A stretch of 64,000 bases of DNA, taken from NCBI GenBank assembly GCA_037954325.1, contig JBBMNZ010000017.1, positions 12,122,501 to 12,186,500 on the forward strand, given 5' to 3'. The translations under genes and the position numbers were made by a program. Below the pieces are notes generated by a model. The model worked only from the letters and a program-made list of their open reading frames with translations. It was not told the origin of the DNA and ran no database searches. Shown piece by piece: positions 22,361 through 61,084 of this stretch; positions within the stretch are counted from its first letter, which is position 1; every line of letters begins with the position of its first letter. The DNA comes from Fistularia commersonii. Lineage: Eukaryota; Chordata; Actinopteri; Syngnathiformes; Fistulariidae.

Positions 22361-23600
22361 TCAGCCCACTGCGGCTTCTCCCCCCCTCCCCAAAACCCCC
22401 CGAATGTAAAAAAAAAAAAAAGCCCGGATCGTGTGTTTCCGTCTCTTCTCTCCCCCCCACCCATCCACCCATCCACGCATCCACGCGTTCCGCTCGGTCG
22501 CCACCCACAGACTGAGTGTCATATGTCCGCATGGCGTTTGGATCCCTGCACCCGGCAAGGCGATTAACCAGAGGATTTGGGGGAAATCAAGAGATGCGTT
22601 TAGGTGTCCCGGGAAAAAGTAGGCCTTCCTCTTCCAACCCTCGGACTTCGATTCGACGTGACGTTTGGGAATTTGTGTATTTATTTATTTTTTTGTTTTG
22701 TTTTTTTGTTTTTAAGAATAGGATGCAACACTAGCGGCAGATGATGGATATGTTGGATTTGCACACTAAATTCAGTATATTATTTTGGCATATGCATTGA
22801 GAATTTAAGAAATAAATAATATTAACGTATGAATAAAGTTCTTTCAAGACCAATAAATATATGTATATAAAAAAAAATGTCTAAATATACACTTTCGTAT
22901 GGATCGACCATTATATGTATAATGATCAATTAAATCTGTTTGGTAAGGCGTGAATGGAATATGAAGGAATAGCAAATTAAAATCCGACCATAATAAAAAA
23001 AGAAAGAAATTACTGCATTGTGAATGTATATATTGATTTGTATGTATTCTTTAGATTGACGCTTATATTTCTTATCTTGTACCTTTTGGGTTGGCGCTGC
23101 AAAAAAAAAGCAATTTCTCCATGTGGATAGAATAAATTGATACTAAATTTAAGGAGAATAAAACCTTGGAGGAATTTAAATATCGTCACAAGTGTCATTT
23201 AAATGAGTTTTTGTTATTCGAGGTCCTGCGTCCCTGCTCATCATGGAGCCGCTTCTGTATGTATGCGTCTTCCGTATTTGGGGCGTTCTTCAACGTGAGG
23301 GACGTGCGCATATTACGTAAATTTACGTAATTGACATTACTCTGGAATTTAATTTCAAACATCGTGGATTAATTGTGTTATTTTTATAAAGCTATATACA
23401 TCAACCGTCGCCGTATAACTCCTGTTTTCGGGATGTAAAAATTCCCGTTTCGATCAAATAACGGATGGAGGCGTCACGATCTCTAGCCAATCAGATCTCG
23501 ACTACTGGTTTGAGACAATGCTTTCTAGCCAATGGCGAGGCTCTAAATGTTTGAGTGACAAGCGCTGCAGCTGTAGTGGGGGAAGGGGTCGTTGAAGTTG
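22361..23600. promoter_or_regulatory. Divergent promoter region shared by ric8a and ppp6r3
   Basis: The two genes are head to head, with about 1.2 kb between the ric8a start codons and the likely ppp6r3 first exon. The ric8a side (about 22,380-22,660) is C-rich with CpGs and would hold its 5' UTR. The middle (22.7-23.2 kb) is very AT-rich. Composition rises again from about 23.4 kb. No TATA box is obvious at either end. Confidence 0.6.
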
Positions 23601-23965
23601 ACGGAACCGCCATCTTGAAAAGTGCTCTCCAGTGGTGTGTCTTTTCGCGCCTGTCAGAATCAGTTTTTAACGCTTTGTTTCTCTTAAGGAAATTATATGT
23701 CACCGTTGTACTGAGTGTATTGGGTCTCGGTCAAACGACAAGATAAGCTACATGCGGGGGACTCGTCTTATACCATTGTCCGTCGGTAGGTACACTTTCT
23801 AGCTCATGCTCCAGGTTGGTGCTGTAGCGACGATTAGCCAGCGGTCTCCAGATCCAGCCGGCTAACGTTAGCTGGCTAGCATGAAGCATACTTGGCCATA
23901 TTAACATTGCTGTCAAGACACTTTGGATGTACGGTACTTCTAGCTTGAATGTGGGAAAACCAATG
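23590..23965 (+). other. ppp6r3: Probable ppp6r3 5'-UTR exon 1
   Basis: This interval is moderately CpG-rich and contains a YY1-type motif just inside its presumed start. It ends AACCAATG before a strong donor GTAAGA (23,966-23,971). It lies 7.3 kb upstream of the first coding exon in the same orientation, and the long intron that follows shows no other gene. The start is a guess from the YY1 motif, which usually sits just downstream of the start site. An alternative donor follows CTCCAGTG near 23,635. Confidence 0.45.
23607..23617 (+). promoter_or_regulatory. YY1-type motif CCGCCATCTTG
   Basis: Exact match to the core YY1 consensus (CCGCCATCTTG; reverse complement CAAGATGGCGG). In TATA-less vertebrate promoters this motif marks the region immediately downstream of the start site, which supports ppp6r3 transcription starting near here. 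Confidence 0.5.
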
Positions 23966-26900
23966 GTAAGATCAGATAGTAGTGGTATCCAGCGAAATAC
24001 AGCCGATCGCGGCTTATTTTTAACACAGTGTTAAACTCGTCGAAGTAAACCAAACGCAAGTTTGATCCCGATCTTAGTTCACCAGGTTAGCCAACAATAG
24101 CTAGTGGCGCTAGCCTGTTTGACTTGTGTTTTTCTGCAACGATGCCGGTGATCTGATATTGGCCCCGATGTTCTACAAATGCTTCTTGTTGCTAATAATA
24201 TACTTTTTCAGCATAACGAAAATTTGCTAGACATGCGTTACCTTACCCGATAAGAGCAAATCTGGTGATTAATCCGTGCTTAGTCTCAGTCAACGCTGGT
24301 CTAAACGCAGTGCAGTTTAACCGACTGTAAATAACATGTCTGTTTTAACTAACGTTGACTTGAATGCGATTGAATTGCGATAATTCCCCGAGACCAGGGA
24401 CTTCTGTCTTCATATGGCTCCCGGTGGATTTAGTCGGTTGGTTAGAAGACAAGGGCACACTTAACTTTTAATTTCAATTTGAGAAGCGACATGATTTGCG
24501 TTCAGCAAATCGAAGGTGTGTTTACAACATGGCATCTCACGTACGATTTTAACATCAGCGACTGTTCCTCTGATTAGCCTGTGTGTTTCAGGCGTGTGTT
24601 AGTGGTTGACGCCTGTTTTCACTTTATTTTTCTGATTGTGCTGTTTAGTAATGGTGGATTTCGAATTTTTACTGTCTTAGAATTATTGTTCAGTTTACAT
24701 ACCGTTCCATTGGTGTGTTTTTCAGTCAATGTTATCACCTCATTTTGGTGGATTGGTTTGAGAGTGAACATGAACGTAGTCCAGATCAAGCTCAGATCAT
24801 GTCACTGCCACAGTTTCCAATGTATATATGTCTAACATCTGTCTCAACAAATGATATTAATGTTATTGCACACCGTCTCATGGCACATTTTGGTGTCCTT
24901 TTATTTAAATATTACTGTGACTTTTGTGTATTTTATGTATCTGCTTGTATTTTTATACATACACAGTATAGAGACATAGTAACCGTTTCAGCACATACTG
25001 TTTCAGTTTAGTCTCATAACTCGTTTAGAAGAAATATCACACATATAGCTTGTGATTTCCATATCATATTCATAAATGTCACTTTTTGTTTATTCCAATT
25101 GCTCAAAGGAAAGTTATAAAACAGGTCATAAGTCCACCAAACACTATTATGGCAGTTTAATTGTTTAATCCCTTTTCCTCCTTTTTCATTTTTTAATTTT
25201 CTTACTGTTTAAAAACTACAAATTATTTTTTCCCTGGAGTAGGCCCATTAATACTCCTTCAGTCACAACATGTGAACATATAAAAAGTAGATACAAATTT
25301 ATGTGCATGTAAAGAGAAAGTTAAGTGTTCTGTGCTACAGCTGATCACTGCTGCTATAAGCAACATATTGAACCAGTTAGCAGGTGCTCACGTAATGTTT
25401 CATGGATGTGCCTGGTGACATTCTGTTGTGGATTCCACATGTTAGCAGCATGGACGTTAGTGTGTAAATCATGCTATTCAGAGGTTATTGGTTTTAGTTA
25501 TTGGGTAGCCGAAGAGTCCTGTTCATGAACATTCAGATTATTTTGAAGAACTCTTGTGTATACAGCGCTTGCAGTGACTTGCTTGAGAGAAGATTATTTT
25601 TGTAGATATACTTGCTCTTAACAATAGATTTCATTGTTAATGACCAGAGACAAATGATTCTCACCTGATCCCGCCAGCTTCAGATTTTAAATTAGCAAAT
25701 ACACAGACACCTCTTTGATGTAGAGCATCTAGAAATTGGTTGAGCAGCACTATGTGGTTTTACATGCATTAGCATTACAACACCTGAGAGATAAAGAAAA
25801 TGTGGCAGAGGGTATGGGAAGTTTGGATAAACACATCCATTATTTTTGTTGACTCAAGTTCCACAATTCTAATTTTTTTCCAAGTCTCCTAAAATGACTC
25901 CTTGTTATTACTAAACAATTAAAAAAAAGCCAATAATCATCTTGTGCCTGATTAAACAACACAAAAAACAATTTTAACTAAACTCAGAACACCAACCAGG
26001 AGTTCTTTTCTCAGAACATTTCAATGTTAATTAGCCATTACACACGAACATGAATAGCCCCATCAAACATTTTTGTTTTAACTGCAAAACAAATGGCGAT
26101 GCCTTAAAGTCACCCTGAACTACTTTCTACCTCTGGTATTTTAAAGAAAGTTAATGTAAAGGGCAGAAGTGAAAGTGCATCAAATAATGTAAGAGGATTC
26201 AATTCTATACATTCTTTGAGATGCTAACAATCTTTACTAGCTGTTCCTTTTAATGTAGATTCTGCTCTGTCTGCCACTTATTTTTTTGCAAAAAACACAT
26301 ATCATAAAGAGAATCTAAAATGAGACACCTTCACCTCCAGGTGAAAAAAGCTTGACTAACATTTGGTTTTATTATTGCATTGCAATTTTAACAATTGCAA
26401 TCTGTAGCATTCAGTATTCCTCCACAAAAGAGGACAAGAACTTCACAGAGTGACTTCAGCACTTTGCATAATATTTAAAAAAAAAAACACAATTTTCTTT
26501 TGTTTCTTTTTTTTTTTAAATCTGATTTCACAAATCTTTTCAGATTTGTGCTTGGGCAAGCCAAGAGAAAACCCAGAACCGCCAGCTAAATTGTTTCCAT
26601 CATTGACTTCAGAGGGTTCCGATGTGACCTATGTGATTTCCACAGAAAAGCAGATCAAATACCAAATGTAGATTGTACACAATATGACATTTTTGGGATT
26701 ACAAATCCCATGTAGTACCAAAATTTAATACGCTTCAAATGTACAAGTGTTGCAAAAGGACTTTCTCACGGCACAGAATTGTTCTTGTGGTTAATAGTTT
26801 TTACATTCTGTAACTGGTATGTTCGTGAACCTTGCAATAACATTTTCTTTTTTCCAAAACACTGCAGTTGTAGTCATGTGTCCCTATCATGTTTAACTTT

Positions 26901-27191
26901 TGATAACTCTGTTTCTGTTTTATATTTTCACCACAACGTATTTCCAAATTACATGAAATATCATTATGTAAATATATATTTATAATTTTTCAATGAGAAA
27001 ATGAAAGACAGCATCTTAGATCAATTGAACACTGTGACATGTTGGGACCTCTGAGTGTGTCTCAGGTGGTTTGATGGTCGTCCAGGCTTCAAGATGGCAG
27101 ATTTACAAACATCAGCAGGATGGAGTTGACAGACATCCCAGAATACCCTAATCAGGGATGATGCACACATAGACACACACGTCCACTCATG

Positions 27192-27278
<87 letters not shown>

Positions 27279-29259
27279 AAACAAACCAGAGCTCTTGTAC
27301 GTATAAGTCTGTGAGATGTCACTGCTGACAGCGACACAGAAAAAAACTGTCTGCATGCTGCTCCACCATTTTCAGCCTAATTTATGGTAAAGATCTGTTA
27401 GGATGAAAGGAAATGTGGCTTAAGGAGGGAGGATGGATGGAGAATGAGACCATTTTGTAAAATACCTTTCTTTTTAATTAAGTCATACATGGTCTTGCAT
27501 CTAGTTAAGTTTCCAAATGGAAACCTCACAGATGCTTGATTGTCTGTCACCTCACTTCATCAGTGATAAATGTTAGAGATCCTGAAGTGAATCCACCTGT
27601 CAGCGGATCTTAAACCATGGATGATGAGACTTGCATTGTAGAAGTTGGAAAACATTAATATACTAATCTGTCAAAGTCAGATCAGTTGGCGGGTTGTAGC
27701 AATTCAAAGCAGAATATGTAGAAGTTAAAGAAATGAAAAGTACAACAAAAAAAGTCAAGTCAGCAAGCCTGGGATGATGAACGCTGCTTCTGAAAGAGCC
27801 CAGTACAGAATGGAGCTGCAGTGAGGATGGGGCAGATGGATGAAGTAGAATAGACTTATATCCTAACTCTTTATCTGTACTGTTGCAAAAGAAAATCATA
27901 AAATAATAATAGTTTGGCTCCCCCCCCCCCCCAAATGTTCCATTAGCATGCTCTTATTGGGTACTCTTCAAATTAATACACTAATGAGTTTTCAGACTGT
28001 TAATGACAAGCTTAAACATAAAAACAAATGACCTGAAAGTAAAATCAGAACTCTGGTCTGGTTTCTTTTGTTTAAACAAACAATACTGCCGCCACTGTCT
28101 CATGTCCTGCCTGAATCAGACCTGGACAAACCTATGTACCAACATATACTTGTAGATTTCAAATTGCAACAAAAATGGTCAGTTGAATTTCTCCTATGTG
28201 AACAAATGTAGTGAATGGATTTTGTTTCTGAAAAGATTTCTTGTGCGAAATAAGACAAAGCTGCAGGTTCTGCCTTGATTTTACATTAGCTGTTGACTCT
28301 TGTATCACCTACTGATAGATGATCTTCTCTCTCTTTTTCAAATCTGTGCCATTTCTTGCATAAATGCTTTAATAATCAAATTGCAGCTCTTGTTATTCAG
28401 TCGGAACTGATGGTATCAAACTAATAAATTGATATCTTATTATTTTTTTTACCCGTGGCATCAAAGTAGTCATTCCTTTGAAAACCCTGTTGCGTCCTGA
28501 TGTAATTTTAAATGATTGGTGTTTAAAAAAACAACTTTGTAACTCTAAAATTTCTTTTGTCCCCCTAATGGATTAATTTGTGACAATTATGCAAGAAAAA
28601 ACAGCTCTTTGTTGGGTCTGATTGTAGTCAAAGGTGCAATAAAGTACTATTTTTTTTTGGTTCTTGCATATGAAAAATAGCCATGGGTAAATGGAATTGG
28701 TAGATGCCTATCTGTCTGTGTGGATGACAAGATCGCCACCACTGTTCCATCAAACAGTCCTTAACATGAGCAGTTTATGAGGAGGATACTGTGTGTATTG
28801 TGTTAGAGGGAAAGCTTTCGTGAGGAAGCTGATTGGTGCTGGGAGCACACTAAGTGAAGGTACAGATTAATAGTTCATGATTGTTTGTCAAGGCAAAGAT
28901 TTAGCAGAAATTTTTGAAATGTAATTTGTAGTTGCACTGGCCTGCCTTAGGCTGAGTCCAAATGTCTAGTTGTCACTTTCAGGCTCGATGATTTAAATCA
29001 TTTTGGAGCTTTGCTGAGCAGTAGCTGTCTGTGCCGTGGGGGTGGGAAAGCAGAGGTTGCTGATCCATTCAGATTTGTAAATTTGAGAAATGGAAATTTG
29101 CAAAACTGGTATTGATGTTCTCTTAATTTGAAACTGAACTAAGTTGTAAGACAGTGAATATGTTAGACCCTATCCAGCTCTACATACCTCATCTAAACAC
29201 GACTAATTTCACATTAAGCATTAAGTTTTCAACCATTTTCTTTTGTGCTTGCATTTCAG
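23966..29259 (+). other. ppp6r3: ppp6r3 5'-UTR intron
   Basis: A 5.3-kb AT-rich stretch without recognised exons. It holds the CA microsatellite at 27.2 kb, a C run near 27,920-27,932 and scattered homopolymers. The open frames at 24.58-25.01 kb are rich in Phe/Val/Cys codons and have no family likeness. Confidence 0.4.
27196..27272. repeat. (CA)n microsatellite, about 38 units
   Basis: Uninterrupted CA run. The Cys-Val frames across it on the minus strand are artefacts. Confidence 0.98.
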
Positions 29260-29425
29260 GTATGTGTTGTTGAACTGCTGTACGTGTACAATCTGCCAGT
29301 CTATACGCCGTTACTGTCTGCCTGTCTGCCTGACTGGCACCCCTGGAATGGGCCTCAACTCCCAAAGACAAGAACACACCTTTTTTTAACCTGAGCTCCA
29401 CTGTCTGGACTCCAAAAAATTGCTG
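29260..29425 (+). other. ppp6r3: Probable ppp6r3 5'-UTR exon 2 with short upstream ORFs
   Basis: Bounded by a good acceptor (TTTTGTGCTTGCATTTCAG) and a strong donor (TTGCTG, GTAAGT). No long frame crosses it. It carries two short upstream ORFs, MCC-stop at 29,262 and a 13-codon MGLNSQRQEHTFF-stop at 29,348, so if spliced into the mRNA it could dampen translation. Upstream non-coding exons are usual for this gene family. Confidence 0.5.
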
Positions 29426-31266
29426 GTAAGTAGTTAATAGCCATAATGTAAAATGTAAAGTGTCACCATCTTTTGGATATCAAATCTAATTTATTACTCA
29501 TGTTTTAAGGTGGAATCTTTTGGAAAATACATGGTTTGGTTCATATCACGGTTTTGGGATCTTTAGATCCCGAAAGTAAAGGTCTAAGTGAGGTTTGCAG
29601 TGTCAACCATGGAAACATATAGGTATCATTATTCAAATTAAAATGCATTAGCAGAATGGTTTTTTCATTTTCATAATTTGACTGCAATATTTATTTTGAC
29701 TCATATAAAGTGAGTAATTAGTAATTCAAACTGCATTTTCATTTTCCTCATCTGGCCTGCTCAGACTGAAACCAAATTAAAAAGCAAAATACATTTAAGA
29801 TTTAATATTTAAAACATACCCTGGCAATGTTAGATTTGAAAAATGAAATGCATTAGCAGAAATGCTTTTTCATTTTTACACTGTAGCAGCATGTTTTGCC
29901 TCCTAACTAAAGTGAGTAATAAGTAATCCAAGCTGCATTTTAATTTTCTTCTTGTGGTTGCGCTTTTTATGACACAATCAAAAAGAAAACAGAAGAACAC
30001 TGCTTTCTGATGGATGCTGATGGCGTCCCCTTCCAGGCACTACTACATACAGTTGGTGAAGGCCAGAGAAGAAGCTAACTAGGGCAACAATGTTGATAAT
30101 GGTGCCTGTTAGAGCAGGGTATTCAGCCAAGCTCTCCATAATCAGCTTCAGGTCTGCCACGGGCATCCCATTCAGAAATTGTGTGCAATTCTATCTGGTT
30201 TCATAATTGCGGGATTTGCGTGGCGGTGTTAGGGAGTGCCATGCTGACACATACCAGCAATCAGCTTGCAGGTAAACAGCTGAGTGTGTGGCGTATGATA
30301 GAGGCCAAACAAGCTGCAAAGACGTCATTCCTGCGCAGCTCTTAATTGCAAATCCAAATTGAATTTTGAACTAATTTCAGTGACGAGTCAAAATATGCTG
30401 CCACATTCTGAAAATGATTAAGCATACTGGTAATGCATTTTAATTTGTATGATGACACCTATATGCTTCTATAATCAACATTAATTAATTTCAGTTTTGC
30501 AAAAGTAAGGGATACGTCTTTGCCATAATGAAAAGGAAAAGCCTTTTCATTTATGGTCGGGTCTTAAAATGACAACTGTCTTAAAATTACAAAGAACTGA
30601 CCTGCCATATTACAATTCGGTCTTCTATTTCCTGCCGAGAGGTGGAAGTATAGAACAGATTGTGCTGCATTTTATTCTACAGTGAAGGTCGAAAGAGCAG
30701 CTCATTGCTTTCCATGTAAAATGTTCCTGATGGAGTGGGGAAAAATGGCATTTTGAAATGAGGGACATTGTCGTGTTAACAGGTTGTTGTTTTTTGTTTG
30801 TTTTTTTTGTTTGTTTGTTTGTTTTTTCTCTTGGAATGCTTATGCTTGGAAACAAATAACAACCTAAGCGGGTTGTTTGTGAAAAGAGCTTTTGTAAATA
30901 GCAAATCTTACTTGAGATAAACCTAAATCCTGCACAAACCGTCCACGTCCAAATATGGTAGACATAAGCCGATCGTTTTTCAGTTTCATTCGTAAGTTAT
31001 TTGTTTTGGTGATACTTGGAGAGCTAACTATATTGTCAGCTGTTACTTGGTACTGAACAAAACAAACACTTGAGAACCACAGCGGTATACAAAGTACCGA
31101 TGCAAGATTGAACATTTTCCTTGTATGAAGCTTTAAGAACCGGTCATTCGGGTGAAACTGAGGGGTCACAGTTTGTGTTTGACATTTCCCATAAGATAGT
31201 TTGTGTGTGACATTATTATTATGTAAATATTTAATGTCAGCAATACCTTCTTTGTGATCTTTTTAG
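29426..31266 (+). other. ppp6r3: ppp6r3 intron before the first coding exon
   Basis: AT-rich, with a worn internal duplication: AAATGCATTAGCAGAATGGT at 29,641 and AAATGCATTAGCAGAAATGC at 29,846, each with similar flanks. A (TTTG)n tract lies at about 30,793-30,830. No exon recognised. Confidence 0.5.
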
Positions 31267-31273
31267 AGCCAAC

Positions 31274-57000
<25,727 letters not shown>

Positions 57001-57345
57001 GGGTTGCCTTGTGCCAGCTAATGGCCAACCTGCTCTGCCATTCAGGGGCCTCCTCCTGGCCAGTCAGAAGACGCCACTGCTCAGACCTGTACCAATCACA
57101 CGACCCCACTAGGACCAGCAATATTCCCATCGGCTCATCACTGACAGATGGACAGGTGTACAGACAGAACTGAAAAGCTAACGAGAGACATACTCAAATG
57201 GATAAAGAATAATTTTTTTCTGCAATTGTTTATACTTTTGTTCTTATGAGGTGATCTGCAACTGATATCTTGCCACTCAAAATTAATAGTAATGTTGCTA
57301 TAGTTCAAGAAATGATTGTATGAATAAAATATTTTATAAAAAGAA
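57001..57345 (+). other. ppp6r3: ppp6r3 3' UTR
   Basis: Follows the TGA at 56998-57000 and runs to just beyond an AATAAA at 57323. An early part (57,001-57,170) happens to be open in another frame but is not conserved protein. The short length is plausible, but a distal site cannot be excluded. Confidence 0.6.
57323..57328 (+). terminator. ppp6r3: Polyadenylation signal AATAAA for ppp6r3
   Basis: First canonical hexamer after the stop codon, in an AT-rich setting (GTATGAATAAAATATTTTA). Cleavage is expected 10-30 bp downstream. Confidence 0.6.
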
Positions 57346-58400
57346 AAATGTATACAGAAAGATAAGATGAATTAAGCCTAAAACAGGGACTGGTCCATCG
57401 GTGCCCCGATCGATCGCTAAGATGTCACCACTGGCTGATTCTGTTACCTCTTCAACAGACACTTAACACCAGTTGCTCTCAAAAAGGCTCAAGCACCAAT
57501 GATCCCTTGCTCTTGAGCGAAGCGGCTCGAGAATTGGAATACGATTTAATAACTAGACTTCAAAGTTTTACTGTGCTGTAGGTATTTTTGTATTTTTCTG
57601 CTTTAAAGATTTGACAGGCGTTTTTCCAAATAATTTAATTTTAGTTTTTATTTATTAAGAGAGTAAGCTCACGGTTAGTGTTCTGTTATGTAGGGGGCAG
57701 TACCAAAACATAAGCTCCACCTCAAGCAGGCTGCATTGGTGTTAACTGGGTCCAAGTAAAGTCATGTACCTCGGCAAGGATTAGCGGCGCCGATACAGTT
57801 GCGTCCAGTGAATAAGATTTGAACGCGTTCAAAGCAACTGCACATGAAGAAATTCACCTGCACCTCGGTAACAGGGGTTACAGTGCAGGTACAAAGAGTG
57901 AAAGACAACATGAGTCAAGATAATGCTCAGAACAAGGTCTGTATCACATAGAGATAACTGAAAATTTGACCCTAAATAAAAGTCTTAATTAGTAGTATTA
58001 ACTAAAAGTGTAGTCTTATGCAGCCACCCAGAGACTTCCTGTCCTTCGGTGACTGACGTATTGTTATAGCTCTCGATTCACATCAGATCTTTTCTCCTCG
58101 TTATTAAGTGTCATGGGAGTCAGACTAATGGTATCGCTGCGACTTGCGGAATTATAGCTGACGTCATCACTAACTTCAGTATCTGTTCTTAATGGATATT
58201 AAATGCATAATCATAAAACACTTTGCAGCTGTAATTGTGGTGAAAGCATCGTGATTTTAAAAGGTGGCCATTGGGGGTTTGTTCCTCGTTCCTATCTCAG
58301 ACCTCTATCCTAAAAGGCAGCAGGTTTAGTCCTCCGTGCTGCCGGAGAAACGGAAATGATTCCTCGCGTGTTCGGGGTAGCTAGCAGCGGTGGACCGGTT
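57346..58400. other. Intergenic, nothing recognised
   Basis: No recognised gene or repeat. The last 120 bp (58,280-58,400) become more CpG-rich and could be a weak promoter for the candidate model that follows. Confidence 0.4.
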
Positions 58401-58423
58401 GTCCGCCTGGGACAAATGTCGAA

Positions 58424-59822
58424 ATGGACGTCCAACCTCTGCGAAATGCATCATTCAAAGATGTACCTGCAGCTGTGCACTCTGCAGTACGGTCACATTT
58501 TTGCAGAAAACCCATATCAGTAACGCTTGATCGTTTGGTTTGCAGAAACGTGTCATTTTCCGTCTGCAGGTTCTGAATGAGAAGAAGCAAAACTGTTACT
58601 TTCCAGGTGGCAGCGACCCCCAAAGTGATAGTTCTCTTCAGATAGCGTATTATGGTTTTTCTTTCACAAACCTCACTGGATATCACAATAGCGAACACAC
58701 GTATCAAATATCAGTGACTAAAAATTGTATGCATTACATTTTCTGTATTTTTTTGAGGGGGGGATTCCAGTCGTGGGCCACCTGGGGTCCATCCCACGGA
58801 ACTCAAAAACCATGTCTTTCGGATCCATGTCACAAACATTATTGCTGAAATGCAACTCTCCTCCTAGTTTTTCTTGAAAACTTCCAATGTAGAAGAACAC
58901 CGATCACAAGGACTCAGAAATGCCAGCAGGGATAAAACGGGGACGGTTGATTTTTGAGAAAACAGGTAAAGTGGAGACTCCTGGTTCACAGGACAAGACT
59001 AAACTCAATTCAGGAAACCTTTTGGCTCCGCTCAAATTGTGTACAGTGTTTATTTTTGGTCAACGGAACAGTAGGATCTGTTTTAATGCGATTTCGCAGG
59101 AAACTACAGAGAAGGTCAGGCCTTTCCTAGCACATTACTGAACTTCATCCTCCCCTTCACCCTGGAGAACTGGTCTCATGAATCCCTGCAGGTTTGACCT
59201 CTGCTCTCCAGAAGTCTTACAGCGCGCATGGTTCACCTCCATCCTGTGTGGTTCAGACCTGCAGCATCCTAGTAAATGTGTGTTTACTCATCAGTTGCAT
59301 CGGAGTCCTCCCACCATGACGGTGTGCAATGCCCACGTCGCATCGATCGTCGGGACAATTCGCGATAAACTAGACACAGATGTTGTGTCCACCGCACCAT
59401 CTAGTGTTTTTGAGTGTATAACTGCAGCTCTGCACAATCAGCTGAAGCCGGACCTAAAGGTCAGACTTCACTGAAGACTTGTGTAAATTCTGGACATGTA
59501 CGGGATTCTGAGGAATTATTAGTATGTCTATTAAATTTGAAATTAAAAATTGAAAAGTGGGGATGTGTGAGCCCAGACTGCATGGGGGTGGCTTGTAGTG
59601 GAACTGGTTCACTTTCTTACACCCTCACACCTGTCGGAGTTTGGAGAATGACTTGGTTAAACCTCTGTACAAGGGCCAGAGCTCATGAATTTGTGCTTAT
59701 AAAAGATTGTTTTCTTCCATCAGTGGGTTTACCTCTGCTTGGCTGGGAGTCCAGTGCTCAGATGCAAAACCAAAGTCAAATGGTTTGATGTTCTTGCATT
59801 ACATCACACAAACTGGCTCTGA
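58424..59822 (+). CDS. Uncertain six-exon model, unknown small protein or decayed gene
   Basis: Not recognised. Candidate exons with matching phases and GT-AG borders: 58424-58462, 58546-58606, 58918-58965, 59100-59191, 59265-59459, 59724-59822, total 534 nt (177 residues, start MDVQPLRNASF, end HHTNWL, stop TGA at 59820). Introns would be 73-311 nt. Protein-like stretches are KRGRLIFEKT, FPSTLLNFILPFTLENW and VFECITAALHNQLKPDLK. Against it: short exons, several alternative donors, an alternative frame through 59,192-59,264, and no family match. In human the next genes are GAL and TESMIN, but neither the galanin GWTLNSAGYLLGP core nor tesmin CXC cysteines occur. It may be chance. Confidence 0.25.
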
Positions 59823-59939
59823 CTTGGCTTCAAATGGCAGCATTGGGTCGGGTTGAGTGTGGCTGCTTAAACCAAGCCACAGATCCACCTTATGTTTCCC
59901 ACTTCTGGCCCTAGCGGAGTTTTTGTTAAAGACCAAGTT

Positions 59940-60200
59940 GTTTTTATAAGATAAGATAAACTTTATTGATCCCCATAAGGGAAAAAATTATCTTGTCACA
60001 GCAGCATAACAGTTACTGTATGTGTCAAATAAATAAGAATATAAATATAGAGACAAATTTGAAAAACCCAAAGATATCCACAAATGAATAGACAGCAGAG
60101 AGAACAACAGCAACAGACAACAGAAGAAGGAAAAAAAACAGACATTAAGGATGAAAATAGACAACCAAAACTAAACGACAACATAAACAGACAATAGTCC
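59940..60200 (-). repeat. L2/Rex-type LINE 3' end, reversed
   Basis: The plus strand reads AAGATAAACTTTATTGATCC CCATAAGGG, the reverse of the fish LINE tail CCCTTATGGGGATCAATAAA G. The AC-rich sequence that follows is typical of the reversed 3' UTR. Confidence 0.65.
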
Positions 60201-61084
60201 CAGTGGAAAGTGGTTTGAATCTCCAGAACTATCTTTCAGCGAGGTAGACGAGGGAAAATCTTACAAATTTAAGTGGCTGTTTCAATTGGAACATTCAGAA
60301 AGTCCCGCAATGGCTTAGTATAATAAGTTTATATTTAATACATCTGAAAATCCAAACCTGTGTTTAATGACCTGTTGGTTTGTTTGGTAGACCACTTAGT
60401 ATAAGCAATTCCACAAATAACAGCTTTTAAAATGAACAAACCAATCCAAACTATTCAACATCTCTCAAAGGGATTACGAGGAAACTCTAAACTGTACTTT
60501 TGGTGGGATTTATCCGTGGCGGCTGAGCAATGATTTGTTTGGTTTATATTTACCTAAGGACCTGGCAAACTCACATTAACCAATCCATGCTTATTCAGGC
60601 AGGATTGCCAAAGAGTTTGTTGCTTTTCTTTTTTTTGAAACTTAAAATATCAGTTCATGATTGTTACTTTTACAGTTGGTCTGTGCACATTCTGTCTAAC
60701 ACGGTGAGTAATTATAACACATTCCACGGATTTAGTTTCTCAGGCAACCCACTTAGAAATATACAAATCCCATCCTTCCTTCAGAGGTTAAAACCCATCC
60801 CCCCTCAAACTGTTTTTGCTTGTTCCTACATTTAAGCCTCCGGATTTCAATTAACACAATGGTCCATATGACAATTTAGGGCTGTTTTGACAGTGTTGCA
60901 GCAAAATCTAGATTTGCATGGGATTAGAGCAGTTGTCCTAGGAACCAAACAATTCCTGGTACAATTCCCACTAGTCCCTAGCCTGTCAAAGTGTTGTTGA
61001 GCAAGACTCAGAACCCCAAACTGCTGTTCCTTAGCTGCCTTCTCTTCATGGTTCATCCATGATGGTTTAAATGCCGTGGTCAAA

